The notes beneath the pieces were generated by a model. That model did not search any database. It was not told the origin of the DNA and saw only the letters and a list, made by a program, of their open reading frames with translations. A DNA stretch of 64,000 nucleotides from Epiperipatus broadwayi (Eukaryota; Onychophora; Udeonychophora; Euonychophora; Peripatidae), in NCBI GenBank assembly GCA_028023455.1, contig JAQFVV010006645.1, forward strand, positions 312,001 through 376,000, given 5' to 3'. Positions 1 through 12,721 of this stretch are shown here, piece after piece. Every line of letters begins with the position of its first letter. Within the stretch, counting starts at the first letter, position 1. The position numbers were made by a program, and so were the translations under genes.

Positions 1-439
1 TATAGTCAGACGTATTATTAAGCTTCACTCCAGACTTGGTTTGATCTCATGTAAAATAGCCACTCGAACTGATGATGAAAGGACATAACTAATAAAAGTT
101 AATGTAGTGATTAGTTATATTGTAGGGTATTTGTTTCCATTAAATAATATTGGCGCAATTAAATAATAGCCAACATATCAATTATTGTTTAAATGGCCTA
201 GAGTAATGTTACTTTATAAATAAAATGCCTGCATGCATTTGCCAACAACAATTGTCAATAAATATATTTTAATTCATCATATATCAGTTTCTGTCTCATT
301 ATTAAATCAATCCAATTCACTAATTGCCCATAGCTATTTCATTAGTAAAACCCCTATTAAATTAATATATTAGATTTTATCTTTGGAATGTCTTTAGTAT
401 TTAAGTTGTTTATATATATGTTTAAGTCCATGAGTCTTT
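1..439. other. AT-rich DNA, nothing recognised
   Basis: No open frame of note, repeat or RNA signature is visible. Both strands are broken by frequent stop codons. Confidence 0.5.
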
Positions 440-665
440 TGTTTTCTCTGATTTGCTAGTGGGCCGGATTAAGAATTAATTCTCATATGCCATCATTGTT
501 ATGTTGTCCATCAGGTGTTTGATCTGGGGCTTGGAGAGTAGATTCGAATCCAGGCTGGTCCCTAACCAAAATCTCCGGCTCGACTGGGTTTGAAGTACAT
601 TTTGTGAGTTCCAGCTCTTGTTAGATGGATAAGCATATTTTGACTGGTACAATACATAAATTTTT
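440..665 (+). mobile_element. SINE-like tRNA-derived insert
   Basis: This patch is clearly richer in G+C than its surroundings and contains a good RNA polymerase III B box (GATTCGAATCC near 543). A possible, weak A box lies about 40 bases upstream (near 506-517). The 3' part runs into AT-rich DNA. The layout fits a degraded tRNA-derived SINE. No tRNA cloverleaf closes, so it is not a functional tRNA gene. Alternative: a fragment of some other GC-richer repeat. Confidence 0.4.
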
Positions 666-1556
666 ATTTTAAATATAAGTGGTTTATTTATCCTTTCATC
701 ATATTATTTTTCAAACCTAGCTAAAATAATGAAACTAACAAAGCATACTTCTAGAATGTTATATAAAATTTATGTTAAATTTTGATAAAATATTTAAGAT
801 TTTTATTTTAGATTTATTTAATTTTATCCTTGGTTAATTTTTTTTATATATATTACATATGAGTACACACACTTAATTAAACATATATGTATAAACATAT
901 AACTAAATGTAATAAGTAAAATATATAAACTGAATTAGCTCCAAAATCATTGTGTATCCTTAAATGAATTATTGATATCAATGCATTTTATAATATATGT
1001 ATACAGTAATAATAATAAAAATATTATAATAATGTCGATAGTTCAAAATCCTGGTGCTTGTTATTAAGTTTCAATGTGAAGAAAATCTTGATGTAAAATA
1101 TATTTTAAAGTTTTACCTCGGTTCTGAGGATGTTATAATATTATAGAATTATAGTAAATTCTAGTAATATTTATATTTTTCTCATTGTATAAAATAAGCA
1201 TTATTTTACTTTTCCAAATATATGAAATCTTTCCCAGCAATTCATTTAATTGTTTAAGACATTGAACATATATATTTAAAATTCCACCATGTAAAGCATT
1301 GCATAACTTTCTCCCATTCTATTATAAAAACATTCCAAGATAATTTTATTTAAGTTATTATAAAACCTTATGAAAGATTATCTCTTGGGGCCAATGCTTA
1401 TTTTGATTTAGTTTTCAAATTCAGTAATAATTTTTTATATGTAATACTTTTTAAATTTTGACTTACTAAAACACAGAATTAAAAAAAAAAGGGCAAGAAG
1501 TAGAAACCAATTTTAAAACACTGGTATTTTATACGATTTTTTCCAATAACACAATA
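666..1556. other. AT-rich DNA, nothing recognised
   Basis: Low-complexity A/T DNA with short homopolymer runs. No coding frame or repeat structure was seen. Confidence 0.5.
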
Positions 1557-2755
1557 CACCTGGGTCTCATTTTACGTGATAGATAGGTTCCTCAGAAAAC
1601 ACGCGCAAATGAAATCGCGCAAAAATAGGCGTAACTTACATTGAAAAAGGGGGGTGCGGTCTGTGATTTTTCAAAATTCGCGTAAAAGCACTAAAGTAAA
1701 ATTACTTTAAAATTTGCGAAAAAAAAAAAAAATAAGGAAATAAAATATGACTAATAAAAAATTTCAAATTTAAAAAAAATTGATATAAGACAAACTTTTT
1801 TTAACTATAATATTTAATTTTATTCAAAATAATATATTTTTATGCATAATTTACAGTACAGTAATTTACATTTTTTTATACACATTTTAATTATTATTGC
1901 TATTTGCCCCAAAACACGTTCGTTTGCAAACTAGTAAAAAATCGGATTCTCATGTGATGCGATGTGATGTATTTGGCTTCTCCTTGAACGAAGTCAAGAA
2001 TATCTCAGCAATTATTCTCACAAGAGGAAATACAACTAGCACCAAGTTCACTCTCATGTTGTGTTAATGGTTTTCTGTTTACGACGATGATGATTTTATT
2101 AATTGTTTATGAACTTAGACTTATGATAATAAAATGACATTTATTCACCACTGCTGGGAAAAATTTAATTAAAACTAACAACTAAAAATTAAATTCTTAT
2201 TTTTGTCTTTAATTTTCAATTCCGTTTAAAAATCAAATTTCGTTTTACATCACATTAATTTCAAGTCACCCGTAAGTAATTTTTAAATTGTTAATTACAA
2301 TTAAAAATCAGATTTTAATTTTTAATTGTGCCCACTGCTATTACTGACCTTTTAAAAATAAACTTGTGGACACTAAATGATTAATAATTATGTTTTTTTT
2401 TTAAAAAAGCAAAAACAGAATGTGATTTAAAATGCAAAATTAACACGCACAATGTTTGAACAAATTTACATTATAATCTTGTAAAATTTAATGTGTGTAT
2501 ACATAAAATGTGGAAATCATGATTTTACTTTTATTATTGCATAAAATATTACTATTATAAAGCATTGAAAATATTGAAATTACTAAGATGAAAGTAGAAT
2601 TCCAATAATGTGCTATTACTTTCAATATAACGTAAGTGCGCGAAATTTATTATTTAAAGTAATAGTGCATTATCGGAGGTCAACTTCCAGTGAAACACGA
2701 ATCGCGTAACTTCAAAATCGTGTTAAATAAGTCCACGTAAAAAGAGACCCAGGTG
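1557..2755 (+). mobile_element. Non-autonomous pogo/Tigger-like DNA transposon, copy 1
   Basis: The ends are inverted repeats starting CACCTGGGTCTC (1557) and ending GAGACCCAGGTG (2755), flanked on both sides by TA, so a TA target duplication is likely. Just inside the termini are CpG-rich blocks with repeated CGCG words (for example 1600-1625 and 2700-2705), unlike the flanking DNA. The same ends and inner blocks recur in reverse orientation at 52347-53302. No transposase frame survives, so the element would depend on a relative. The TA duplication and CGCG-rich termini suggest the pogo/Tigger group of Tc1/mariner. That superfamily call is inference; the TIR element itself is seen directly. 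Confidence 0.75.
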
Positions 2756-2757
2756 TA

Positions 2758-4929
2758 TTACATGATAGGATTTTATGCATAAATCCTCTTGCATCCATTA
2801 ATTACTCTGGCTTACACTGGTGGTGCTATTTTATGGAGAGTTTAGCCTCTGTGTGTGACACAATATCCATGTCACTATCTGGATACAGTATCTAATGGTG
2901 ACTCAATTTTACAATCTTTTATTATAAAAAGTTATTTCATTTAATCAAGAATTTATTTAGATGGATCAGTATTCCTGAAAAAAAAATGTTTGATTTTAAA
3001 CTTTAAAAATAAACATTGTGAAAACAAAATCTTGTACACAACAAATTTATAATTTTTTTTTTAAATCATAACTTAAAAAAATTAAATGACCATATGAAAA
3101 TAATTATTATAAAATAATAATATTTTAAAAATAAATACGATCTAAAATTATGTAACCGACCTAACAAACACGCAAGTATAACCACACACACACTAAGCAT
3201 TAATTTAATATTTATCTATATTTGTTTGTTTATCGCTTAATTAAGACATGCAACAAAATGAAATATTAATAAAATAAATTTATTGGCATGCATTTTAATT
3301 TATACAATCTTTTTATCACAAAGTATTAATCCAATTCCTATTATATTACTTGAAAAAAAAAAAAAAATTCTAAAAAAAAAAAAAATAACGAACGTCATTA
3401 TCTTATATTCTATTGTATTCTTAATAATCCTAGGTCAATAATATATATCACTTGTCTCAAAACAACTGACAACAAATAAATCAATGATTTTTTTTCTTTT
3501 AAGAATACAATAATTTCAATTTGGAACCTAATTACAGATGATATAATATATAGAATAATTTAAATGTTTATATTAATTGAATTATAACAATATAATCTAA
3601 ATCTCTAATATATTTATTACATGATATAAAGAATGTTTTAACATATATTGATTTCAGTTACGTCCTACTTTATCAAAAATCAATCACTATAAACAAGAGT
3701 ATTTTTATTTAAGTGCCATCTATTGTAATTTTGTTTATATATTATTATACGCTAAAAAAATTCAATTAATGTTGTGTTAATAAACAACATTCTAATTTAG
3801 TAAAACTATAAAATCGATCTATTATTTTACTAGTTACGACTTTATTTTAAATTTTTATTAGTATTTTCTTTTATTTGTTTGTTGGATTTGATTTTGTTCA
3901 TAATTTAAAACATGCAATTGTAAGTTTGAAATAGTTTCCTCCTTTTTTTTTTTTTGTTTGCTCTTTTTTACTATTATATTTTAAAAATAATTTAATAAAT
4001 AATATTTATCATTATATCATGAATATAATTTAAAACGTGAAAAGTTTGTTATTAATTTTTAACTTTTACTTTTCAAAATTGCTAGAACAAGGCGTTTAGA
4101 GAAAACGAAAAAGATAATTTAATTTACTAAGATCGAAAGTCAAAAAAAAAAGTCTAAATTTCTTGACCTTTTTAAATATTTGATTATGACCATCAAAAAG
4201 CAATTTAAACTTAGATTCATTTTTAAAACTTAAACTATGCATTCATCCTTCAAGAATTAATTCAAAATTAACCACGGTTTATTTAGTTTAAATCAAATTT
4301 GTTTTCTAAATATTTTACATTTAATAATTAAATTTGTATTTTGTAATTTTAAGTCATCCTTTAAAAAAATATCCACAATATACATTAATAATATGGTTTA
4401 TTTTTATAAGATCCACATTATACCGATGACATGGAAAACCCACTCAAATAACAGAATCCTACTTTAAGTGACAAAAAACATTCTTTCCATTCATTCCTAT
4501 ACATAATTTGCTTTCAATATAATCGACCTGTTATCTATTATTTTAATAATTAATTTGCCAGTTATGTTTTATTAGTAATCTATAAAGTCTTTCTTTTATT
4601 GAAAAGTTTTTAAAAATTTAATTATTTTTCAGCAATATAAAAACTGAATAGAAACTAAACTAAATTATCTAAAGATATTTTTTGTATTGAAAGTTTTTAA
4701 TAGTGATTGTAATCATTGATTTGAATACAAATTTGATATTAAATTACTACTATTAAATACAAATATAAAATATATCTCTTATTCCTTAAATTAATTATAA
4801 TTTCAAAAAATTTTAAACAAATCTTACAATTTATAGTTAATACATTCATCTTTCTTTACTAAATTAAACTAATTTTTCAATTAACATTTCAAATTTTTAA
4901 TTTACAATTAATTATTAACCATATTCTTT
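2758..4929. other. AT-rich DNA, nothing recognised
   Basis: Long A/T-rich stretch with poly(A) and poly(T) runs (for example near 3350-3385 and 3940-3955). No gene or defined repeat was seen. Confidence 0.5.
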
Positions 4930-5190
4930 TTTTTCTCAGTGATGAACTTTTATTCATAAAAAAAAAACAGATACAGAATCAGTTAGAAAAAGATTTACAA
5001 GAGAATGATTATATGATAAATTGAAATTTCAGAAGCAACATGGTAAGAGGGGAAGGATACATGTGAAAAAGGAAGTCCAGGCCGGTCTGAAATGCATGTC
5101 TTCATGATTCAGTCCTATGACAGAGGCTGAGAGGATGGCAGTTGGAGGATTGCCCAAGAATCTGTGAGGAGTGGAAGTGGGGCCATATTC
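4930..5190 (-). mobile_element. LINE-like 3' end, copy 1
   Basis: On the minus strand this segment matches the 3' part of 49000-49795 by eye. Shared blocks include ATGTATCCTTCCCC, a following CATGTTGCT-type block, and a terminal GATGAATAAA...TTCATCAC box. That box puts the poly(A) signal in the loop of a short hairpin. The GC-richer part (5040-5175) lies upstream in element orientation. It reads as the 3'-UTR of a retroposon truncated at its 5' side. The parent LINE clade cannot be named from this part. Confidence 0.5.
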
Positions 5191-5194
5191 TTAT

Positions 5195-6740
5195 TTAAAG
5201 ATATAAGTGGCTTTATCATTATTTAATATCTATTTCATTTAAATTTAATATTATATGTATAAAAAATATATTCTTTTTTCTTTATAAGATCTTATATGCT
5301 CTTTCATTTTGATATCAAAAATATATTAAATGTTTCCATGATATGTCATACATATTTTTGTTATTTTCAATTTGATTTTATAAAATTATATCTTAATAAA
5401 AATTGAGCCAGTGTGTTATAATACGTCTGGCAAAAAAATTATTTTGAAAATGAATAGCTTGGTCAACCTATGCCATGTGGTACTGAATGACAACATTGTG
5501 GAACTAACTCTGATCAATAAAATAACAAGTAAGCATAGATCTTTATAAAGTAGCATTATAATAAAAAAAATAACAATTTTTATTAGTACTCAAAAAAAAA
5601 TACTTAACAAAATTTCAAATTAAAAAGTATTATTCTCTATTAATTCTGTAAGCATATATGTGGCATTTATCTAATTTTTATGTGACTAATCTGGAGTAAG
5701 TCTGCAATAGTTTTTGACTTCCATTTTATAATTCTTCATTCTGCATAAATCTTGAACTTTTGTTTTTGGTAAAAATTATTTTCATCATGAAATTGATTTA
5801 AAAAAAAACAAGGGTCACAATTTATCTAATTCAAATTTGGAAAATTTGCTGCTGTTTTCATTTTTAAATATAAGACCAAGTATTAAAAAATCTGCTGAAA
5901 GAAAAACAGACTTAGAAGTCTCAGTAAAGTAAGAAATATTTAACATTATTTTTTTATGTAATACATTATCATATTATAAAAAAAAAAAATCTAAAATTAT
6001 TTACCTATAACATGCAATATTTTATCCCAAAATTGAATACCAGCACAAAATTGTATCATGCCTATGAACTCATAAGCAAAAAAAAAACAAAAAAAAAAAA
6101 GGCTCATTAGCATAAAACACTACCCTGACCTACATCAAGGTGAAACTTTAAAAATAACAATAAAAAAATAGACTGAAATAAAATAATGAAAACTGAGGAA
6201 TGGGTTAATAATCTTTTTTTTTTCTTTTGGGGGTAATTGAAACAATATATCTCATAACTAATATGCTATTTAATGCATAAGCAATATAATATAATGTTAA
6301 ACAATATGATCTGAAAACTAGTAATATAATAATATTACACAATGAATTATGATAAAACAATTGGAGTTTTATAAAACAGGCAGATATACATGGTAACATT
6401 ATTTATTGATTTAAAATTAATTTAGATAATATTAAATAATAATAATACAATGTAAAAGAAAGATTATTGAAAGTCTGAATAATTATGAAATATTTACCAT
6501 AATAAAATATTTGAAATTAAGATGATGAAATTTTAAAATTTGATTAAAAGTTTAATCTAATTTTATCAAACTGCTATTGTTAATTGATAAAATGTGAAAA
6601 TAATTTCATAAGTCTGTAATTACATTTAAAGTAAACAAGTCTATAAATAAGGAAAACAAATAATCTCTGTTTATTGAAAAACAACTAAATTGATTTTAAA
6701 ATCTCTAAAATTAATTCCTTCTTTTCATTTGTTTTAACAA
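5195..6740. other. AT-rich DNA, nothing recognised
   Basis: Only short chance ORFs and homopolymer runs are present. No gene supported. Confidence 0.5.
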
Positions 6741-6741
6741 A

Positions 6742-6800
6742 GCTTTTTATTCAATTCAATTATTAGACAGTTTTGATTGTCTAATAGTCTTCTTCAGAAC
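6742..6800 (-). other. Hairpin plus AATAAA tail motif (decayed)
   Basis: On the minus strand CTGAAGA (6797-6791) is followed by a short stem-forming stretch, then CAAAAC (6775-6770), then a poly(A) signal (AATAAA, 6751-6746). The arrangement repeats at 7393-7439 and inside the SINE at 53483-53720. It is probably the 3' tail of a retroelement. It resembles hammerhead boxes but lacks the invariant G of GAAA, so it is not called as a ribozyme. Confidence 0.35.
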
Positions 6801-7392
6801 TGTAAAATAAAATTGAATAACATTTTTCTTAATTTGATATTTTTATTGACACACACACACACATTTTCTATTATTCATACATTTTTGTTAGACAGGCATT
6901 TACTGTCGTTATAAGTGAAGGTTATTCATGAAATACATGTATAGTAAGTAAGAGAGGATAGCTTATTTTTTTATATTCATGCATAATCATAATATATTTA
7001 GAAACTTTAATTAATTTAAAACATGAAAATAATTCTCCATGATATGTTAATGTATATCTTAATGATAAGTTCACTTTTTATAAATATTATTTTTCATTCA
7101 TTAATTTATTAAAATAATGTGTTTGAAATATGTATAGTCATCACTGAAATAAATAAATAACCATAGTTGCAAAATAAAACTCTTAAAGAGATTGTAATTA
7201 ATATAGCACATTTTAAATCTATACCTATATTTGACAAATTTAAAAAGAAAAAATAGTAATCATCAAAATATTCTTGCCTATTTATTTTTTTTATATGTTT
7301 AATGGTCTTATGGAAGTCATATAATTTTCTACTTCTTCTTTTCCTATGATATTGATAAGAGTTGGGTTTTGGTAATAGAATTAACAAGAACT

Positions 7393-7439
7393 CTGATGAT
7401 GACTGCAGGAGTCGAAACTATTAGTTTAATACAAATAAA
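7393..7439 (+). other. Hairpin plus AATAAA tail motif
   Basis: CTGATGA (7393-7399) is followed by one extra base, then a perfect 4-bp hairpin GACT/AGTC with loop GCAGG, then GAAAC (7414-7418). An AATAAA follows at 7434-7439. The two boxes match the hammerhead core. However, the extra base between box 1 and stem II and the lack of a proper stem III/cleavage triplet argue against an active ribozyme. A retroelement 3'-tail structure is the better reading. Confidence 0.4.
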
Positions 7440-10107
7440 AGTATTGATAAAGTGTCTAAAGAGGTGTTAATGGTATGATATATTTAATGGTCTATGGTAT
7501 TTTAATCCTGATCTTTAAAATCCCCTGAGCATGTTTCTTACTTCTTATTTAAAATCAATTATCCATTCAAACAACAACATGAAGTTAATAATATAATTTA
7601 ATATTGTTTTTAATTTAAATCACAAACTTTATTTCTTTGTTCAGAAGTTTGGTCATTCTTAAATCAATTCGTCTATAAAACTAATAAATAAATCTAAAAT
7701 AGCTAAAAAGTAAGAATAGAAAATGAACTTTACTTTGCCATTAGTTTATATGGGGTTTTATTACAATTTTGGAGAAATAAACTTTATTTTTAAAGTAAGC
7801 TGTATTAAATATAATTTTTTCAATTAATATTACAGATTAGATAGAGGCAAACAATCCATTTAATTTAAAACATCTAAAAGTTTTTTTTTAATGGCATTAA
7901 TATTAATCATTTATATGAATTTATTTTCCAATTCACTTATTTTAAAATTAGTAATAAATTATTTTTTAATTTTGTCTTTTTCTAAAATTGGAAAATTTGT
8001 TTAAATTATATAACTAGAAGCATTTATTCAAATTATATTATTTGTAATTACGTTTCGTATTAAAAATCATTAATTTTGTTTTTATAAGATTAGTTTTATA
8101 AATATTCATTCAACATCTTTAAAATAAGTTATCTTTTTTTTTTACAATTAACAAATATATTTAATAAGCAAATGTGAATTCTTTAATATAAAACTATAAG
8201 ATAATCGCGACATCCAGTATAATATATACTGGTTAAATTACAATGTAATAACAAATGCTTTCAAATAACATTCACCAATAGCAAAGAATGTCACAACAGG
8301 CAGTATATATATATATCTATTTACGTAAAATTTTGTATTGTAATTAGTTCAGTGAAATTTAGTTACCTTAGCATAAAGAAGTAATTTGGAAAAAATCTGC
8401 TAAAACTTTACTGAACTATATATCAACATTCTTAATATATAAATTTAGAATTGTCTCAAGAGCATTTTAAAATATAAATGACTGCCAGATATCCATTGTT
8501 TTAAAAAGAATTTGATGCTAGTTTTGATGCTTACGCTTAAAATAAAAGTATATATATATATATTTACAAAATATATTTAAAAACTTTATTTTAAATGTTT
8601 ATCCACTTTATCATGTAAAAATAAAATTTCTGATACTTGAAACTAGTTCTTTTAGAGAATTAAATTCAATATTTTACTAAAACTCTGTTTTGGATTTTTC
8701 TTAAGTTTATTCTCAGTAATAGACTTGTCCAAACTATAAAGCTATCTAGAATGGATTCAGTTTAAAATATAGCTTACCAATAACCAACAATAATTTAAAG
8801 AGGGCAATCAAACAATTATGGAAGTTAAACTGATTGTTAACAATGAATGTTGGTCATTATCTGCTAGAACATAGTCAAAAGTCATTCATAGAACAGGTAC
8901 ATATTAATAGAAAATACTATCAACTTTTCATAAAAGAAGACCATTTGGCTGGAAGTATTAGATTTTATTAGATGAAATCACAAATTTTTTCCAAACAATT
9001 GGTTTTTAATGCCAACAACAATGCATTTGTAATTCTACTAATTATAAGGGACAGCAAATTATTTTAACTATTGTAAATATATTATAAATGCATAGATCCA
9101 TCAACTGTAATGGGCAATAAATACTTTTAACTATCGTAAATGTATTACAAATATAAATAGATGCAATTGTGACATTAGTTATCTATCTTGTTTATTTATC
9201 ATCTGGAAAATGTTATTTTAGGGAAACAAAATATATAAACACAACAGAATTGATGTAGCCAATGGGATCTAACCACATGGACCATTTAAATCTTCATAAT
9301 CATCATTAAAAAACTGACAGTGGCTAACATTATTAGCATGAGTCAGTTAAAATAGAAATAGAATAATCAAAAACTAATGGTAAACTTACAGTATCTGACA
9401 TCTAGCATCATATATATGATAATAAATTATAAAATGGCTAACTGCAATCATAAAAAAATAAAATCTATATTAACTTTCAATATTTCTTAATTTCAAATGT
9501 GCACATATAAAAAACAATAATTGAATGTTTCATAGCTTGAGATGTCACATGATATTTGAATACAGAAGTGACAGGTTTGATCTGTAATCCAGAGATGTCA
9601 ATCATTATATTAAAGCTAGACAAATCATAAAATAAATTATTGAATAGTTAGTTATTAACTTAGATTATATAATATTCATGCATTGAAAATAATAAATTGA
9701 ACTTTAACTTGTGAGTTTTAATTCATGAGCCCACCACTCAACATTGCATCAAACTGCACAGAGCAATGCATACATAAAAAGCAAAGATCAATGTGGTAAT
9801 CACATAGTAAAAAAGATTTCAAAATCTAAAGTAATGCAGGATTGTTTTCAAGTAGCTAATATAAAAGACAGCTCTACTTTCAACAGATATTTTCTTCTTC
9901 ATGTCTAATCTTCATATTTTAAATTTAACCACATTCCAATTATCCTATTTTTCATCTTTAAAATATTTATCATAATCTTAAAACTTTACATCTTTAACAA
10001 CAGGATTTTTTTTTGTTTCATTTAAAACTATAGTATAATTTTTTTGATCTTCAAATACTATTTTTTACAATCTATACCACTTTCTTTAACTTTTTTTTTT
10101 TTTTTTT
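7440..10107. other. AT-rich DNA, nothing recognised
   Basis: No coding frame or repeat architecture was found beyond short microsatellites (for example TA runs near 8305 and 8550). Confidence 0.5.
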
Positions 10108-10222
10108 AAAAAGTGTAAAAATATCTGTAATGATTACCAAAATCATTTCTCATTCAACCTTTAAAAAAAGTGTAAAAATGTCTGTAATGATTACCAAAAT
10201 CATTTCTCATTCAACCTTTAAA
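10108..10222. repeat. 57-bp tandem duplication
   Basis: Two head-to-tail copies of a ~57-bp unit (GTGTAAAAAT at 10113 and again at 10170) that differ by about one substitution and the length of an A-run. This looks like a recent replication-slippage duplication next to a poly(T) tract. Confidence 0.85.
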
Positions 10223-10433
10223 ATTACCTCTAAAAGTTTGATAGTTTTATAATGCAGTAAAATAATTAAAATTCAATATCAAAAAAAGAACTTATATTTG
10301 ATTAAACTGTTTTACAAGGCTTTCTTTGTATATAAAAAAACAATGAGCTGTGATAATTTCTCTAACAAGCTTTATTGATAAATGCCAGTAAGAGAAAGCA
10401 TTTTAAAATCTCTATCTAGAAACCACACCCTAA

Positions 10434-10476
10434 TCTTAGACCAAGTGGTTTTATGCTTTGACACTCCTCAGTGAGG
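10434..10476 (-). ncRNA. Hammerhead ribozyme motif A1 (mutated)
   Basis: On the minus strand: stem I strand CCTCA (10476-10472), box CTGAGGA (10471-10465), stem II GTGT-CAAA-GCAT with wobble pairs, then AAAA where GAAA is required (G12 changed to A), then a short stem III and GGTC. Loss of G12, and a first stem that pairs poorly on the 3' side, predict no cleavage. It is the inverted partner of A2. Confidence 0.65.
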
Positions 10477-10772
10477 CACTTGGGTAGTATCAGACACTAG
10501 ATCTAAAAATACCAATCCAAAGCCAGCATTTATCTAAAACTTAACTATTGAGTGGAAAATCTAAAATTTTAAGACATTTACATGTCTTCAAACCCAACTA
10601 TCCAACTCAAATAGCTATATGGGGCTGATAGATCTTCAGCCAAACCAAATATTTGAGTTGGGTAGTTGGGAGATGTAGATGTCAAAAATTTTCAGATTTT
10701 CCACTCAATAAATACTTTTAGATAAATGTTGGGTTGGTATTTTTAGATCTAGTGTCTGATACTTCACTAGCG

Positions 10773-10814
10773 CCTCACTGAGGAGTGCCAAAGCATGAAA
10801 CCATTGGTCTGAGG
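10773..10814 (+). ncRNA. Minimal type-I hammerhead ribozyme A2 (core intact)
   Basis: Self-cleaving RNA motif. Stem I strands CCTCA (10773-10777) and TGAGG (10810-10814) pair perfectly over 5 bp. Box 1 CTGAGGA spans 10778-10784. Stem II is GTGC-CAAA-GCAT (10785-10796), four pairs including one G-U. GAAA is 10797-10800. Stem III is ACC/GGT with a 3-base loop ATT (10800-10808). Predicted cleavage is after C10809 of GTC. All invariant core bases are present; position 7 is G, which is tolerated in this fold. Such short-stem-III hammerheads are typical of PLEs, retrozymes and some satellites and often work best as dimers. Confidence 0.85.
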
Positions 10815-10950
10815 ATAGGGTGTGGTTTCTAGATAACGATTTTAAAATGCTTTCTCTTGCTGGCATTTATTAATAAAGCTTGCTAGAGCAATTAGCACAG
10901 CTCATTGTTTTTTATTTATAAGCTTAAAAGGATTAGATCATGTAATATAT

Positions 10951-11819
10951 GACTTTAATTTTTTTTTTGTATACATTCAAACAATATTGTTATTCTTAAA
11001 ATTAAAAACTCATGCAAAGCACTAATTTATAAAACACGCTTTTTCCGCTCTAAATATATACCAACATTTTGGAATCGTTTTTTATGTAAGCCTTTGTGTG
11101 GGTGTGTGTTTCATGAGCAAAAAGAAAGGTGGCGAGGTGTGATAAATATAAAAAGTAGATCATAGAAAAATAACTGCTATTATTATTAATGAAAAGTTAT
11201 TTGGTGCATAAAACTTTTTATGAAATACCTCACGGAAAATCTCTTTACAAAAGTGCTTTTCAAATTTGCTAATACGAGTAACTCATATGTATATAAGAAA
11301 GAACATATATATTTTAGACTGATAAAAATAAATGTGAAATTTTACTCTGGCAGTATTATGTAGATTTACTAATCTTTATAATAAACATTTTAATGATATA
11401 AAATTTTACTCGTATGGAATGATATCACGAGAATGTCAAATCTGACTCAAACGAATCTATATATATATAATTCCTTTAGATAATCCCCTGAAAACTTCTT
11501 TTCTTACAATATTGATCTGCATGATTAATTACAGTAGCGATAAAGTTTAGCAGACTCAAGATTCATAGATTTCAATCAATTCTGTTACTTCTGGTGATCA
11601 ATTTATTGTGGATTTTCATGGGAATTTTCAAGCAATAAACAATTTAATTATTATTTATTATTCAGCTTTAAATTTCAAGTCTCATTAATAAAAGCAAAAA
11701 CTATACAACAAAATAATAAAGTGTACCGGTGAAAATATATTTTATAAATAGTTAAAACAAACCTATTATTACCATTATGCATAATTATTCTTAATGAATA
11801 TTTTATTACTTATAAATCA
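10951..11819. other. AT-rich DNA, nothing recognised
   Basis: No coding frame or repeat was recognised between palindrome A and the RTE LINE. Confidence 0.45.
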
Positions 11820-11939
11820 ACATCATCATCATCGTTAAATCGATCCACTTCAGGATGAAGGTCTCTCGAAGTTTAAGCCACCTCCTCCGATCATTAGCCT
11901 CTCTTCTCCACATCACACCTACACTCTTTCTTATTTCAT

Positions 11940-12161
11940 CTACTTCACATGTAGTCTCTTTCTTGGTCTTTTATATTCTCTTAGAATCCAGTTTAATATT
12001 TCAATTGTCCATCTATTATCATCTCTTCTAGCAATATGTTCAGCCCAACTCCACTTCAATTTTTTAATCCATTCAATAATGTCAGTAATACCTGATTGTT
12101 CATTTAGCCGTGTATTGCATTTTTGATATATTCTTGTTACTCCTAACATGCATCTCACCAT
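11940..12161 (-). pseudogene. RTE LINE C-terminal domain fragment
   Basis: A 73-codon fragment with GVTRIYQKCNTRLNEQSGITD followed by IKKLKWSWAEHIARRDDNRW. This is the conserved tail of RTE-type polyproteins, just upstream of the 3' microsatellite. It lies in a different frame from the preceding fragment, so the copy is frameshifted. The same block is found in the copies at 46530-46700 and 57940-58090. Confidence 0.85.
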
Positions 12162-12282
12162 ACTTATTTGAATAGTATGAAGTTTCTGTGTTACTCCTCT
12201 ATTAAGTGTCCAAGTCTTAGATCCATAAGTAAGAACTACTAAAACATTTTTATTAAAAAGTTTCCAAACACATAGGTATGTT

Positions 12283-12570
12283 TCATTTTAATATTAAGTT
12301 ATTTCTACCAAAAGCACTCCAATCAAGTTTAATTCTATGATTAATTTCATCAATTAAGTTTCCATCTGTACTAATAATCTGACCAAGATATTTGTAGTTG
12401 TTAATTTCTTTTAACTCATCATTACCAATCTTTATTTTTATCTTTTGAGAAAATCCATTGAACATTACTTTAGTCTTTTTAATGTTTACCCTTAGTTCTA
12501 CTTTCTGACTTTCATCTGATAACTCTTGCAATATTTCCTGAAGCTCTAAAGAATTTATTTGCAAAAACAA
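12283..12570 (-). pseudogene. RTE LINE C-terminal RT/thumb fragment
   Basis: An open stretch of 95 codons of the same LINE, following the FADD box. It contains the INVKKTKVMFNG block just downstream of the polymerase active site and NNYKYLGQIISTDG, which is highly typical of RTE elements. Its apparent start is only where the frame becomes open. The next part of the protein (LKWSWAEHIARRDDNRW) is found in the adjacent frame at 12161-11940. Confidence 0.85.
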
Positions 12571-12721
12571 CTACATCATCTGCAAAATCTAAATGACTTA
12601 AATAATCTCTATTTATTTTTATTCCTCTAGTTTCTCATTTAATCTATAAAATACTTCTTGCAGCACTGTTATAAAAAACTTTGGAGATATGGAGTCATGC
12701 TGATTTATATCCTTTTCAATG

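Larger units (their letters stand above)
10328..10950. mobile_element. Hammerhead-bearing palindromic element A
   Basis: Two arms of roughly 290 bp form an inverted repeat around a centre near 10630. For example, the CAATGAGCTGTG end at 10341 pairs with CACAGCTCATTG at 10896, and TAGATCTAGTGTCTGA-type blocks occur in both arms. Each arm carries a hammerhead ribozyme motif, one intact (10773-10814, plus) and one mutated (10434-10476, minus). The right end runs on into a GATCATGTAATATATGACT block that is also at the right ends of the palindromes near 20.9 and 30.9 kb. It has no ORF. It is best seen as a non-autonomous, ribozyme-bearing repeat related to PLE pseudo-LTRs or retrozymes. The mode of spread is inference. 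Confidence 0.8.

Noticed and set aside
7393-7418. Hammerhead call for the CTGATGA...GAAAC motif
   Set aside because: One extra base between box 1 and stem II, no stem III with a terminal UH site. Kept only as a tail motif.
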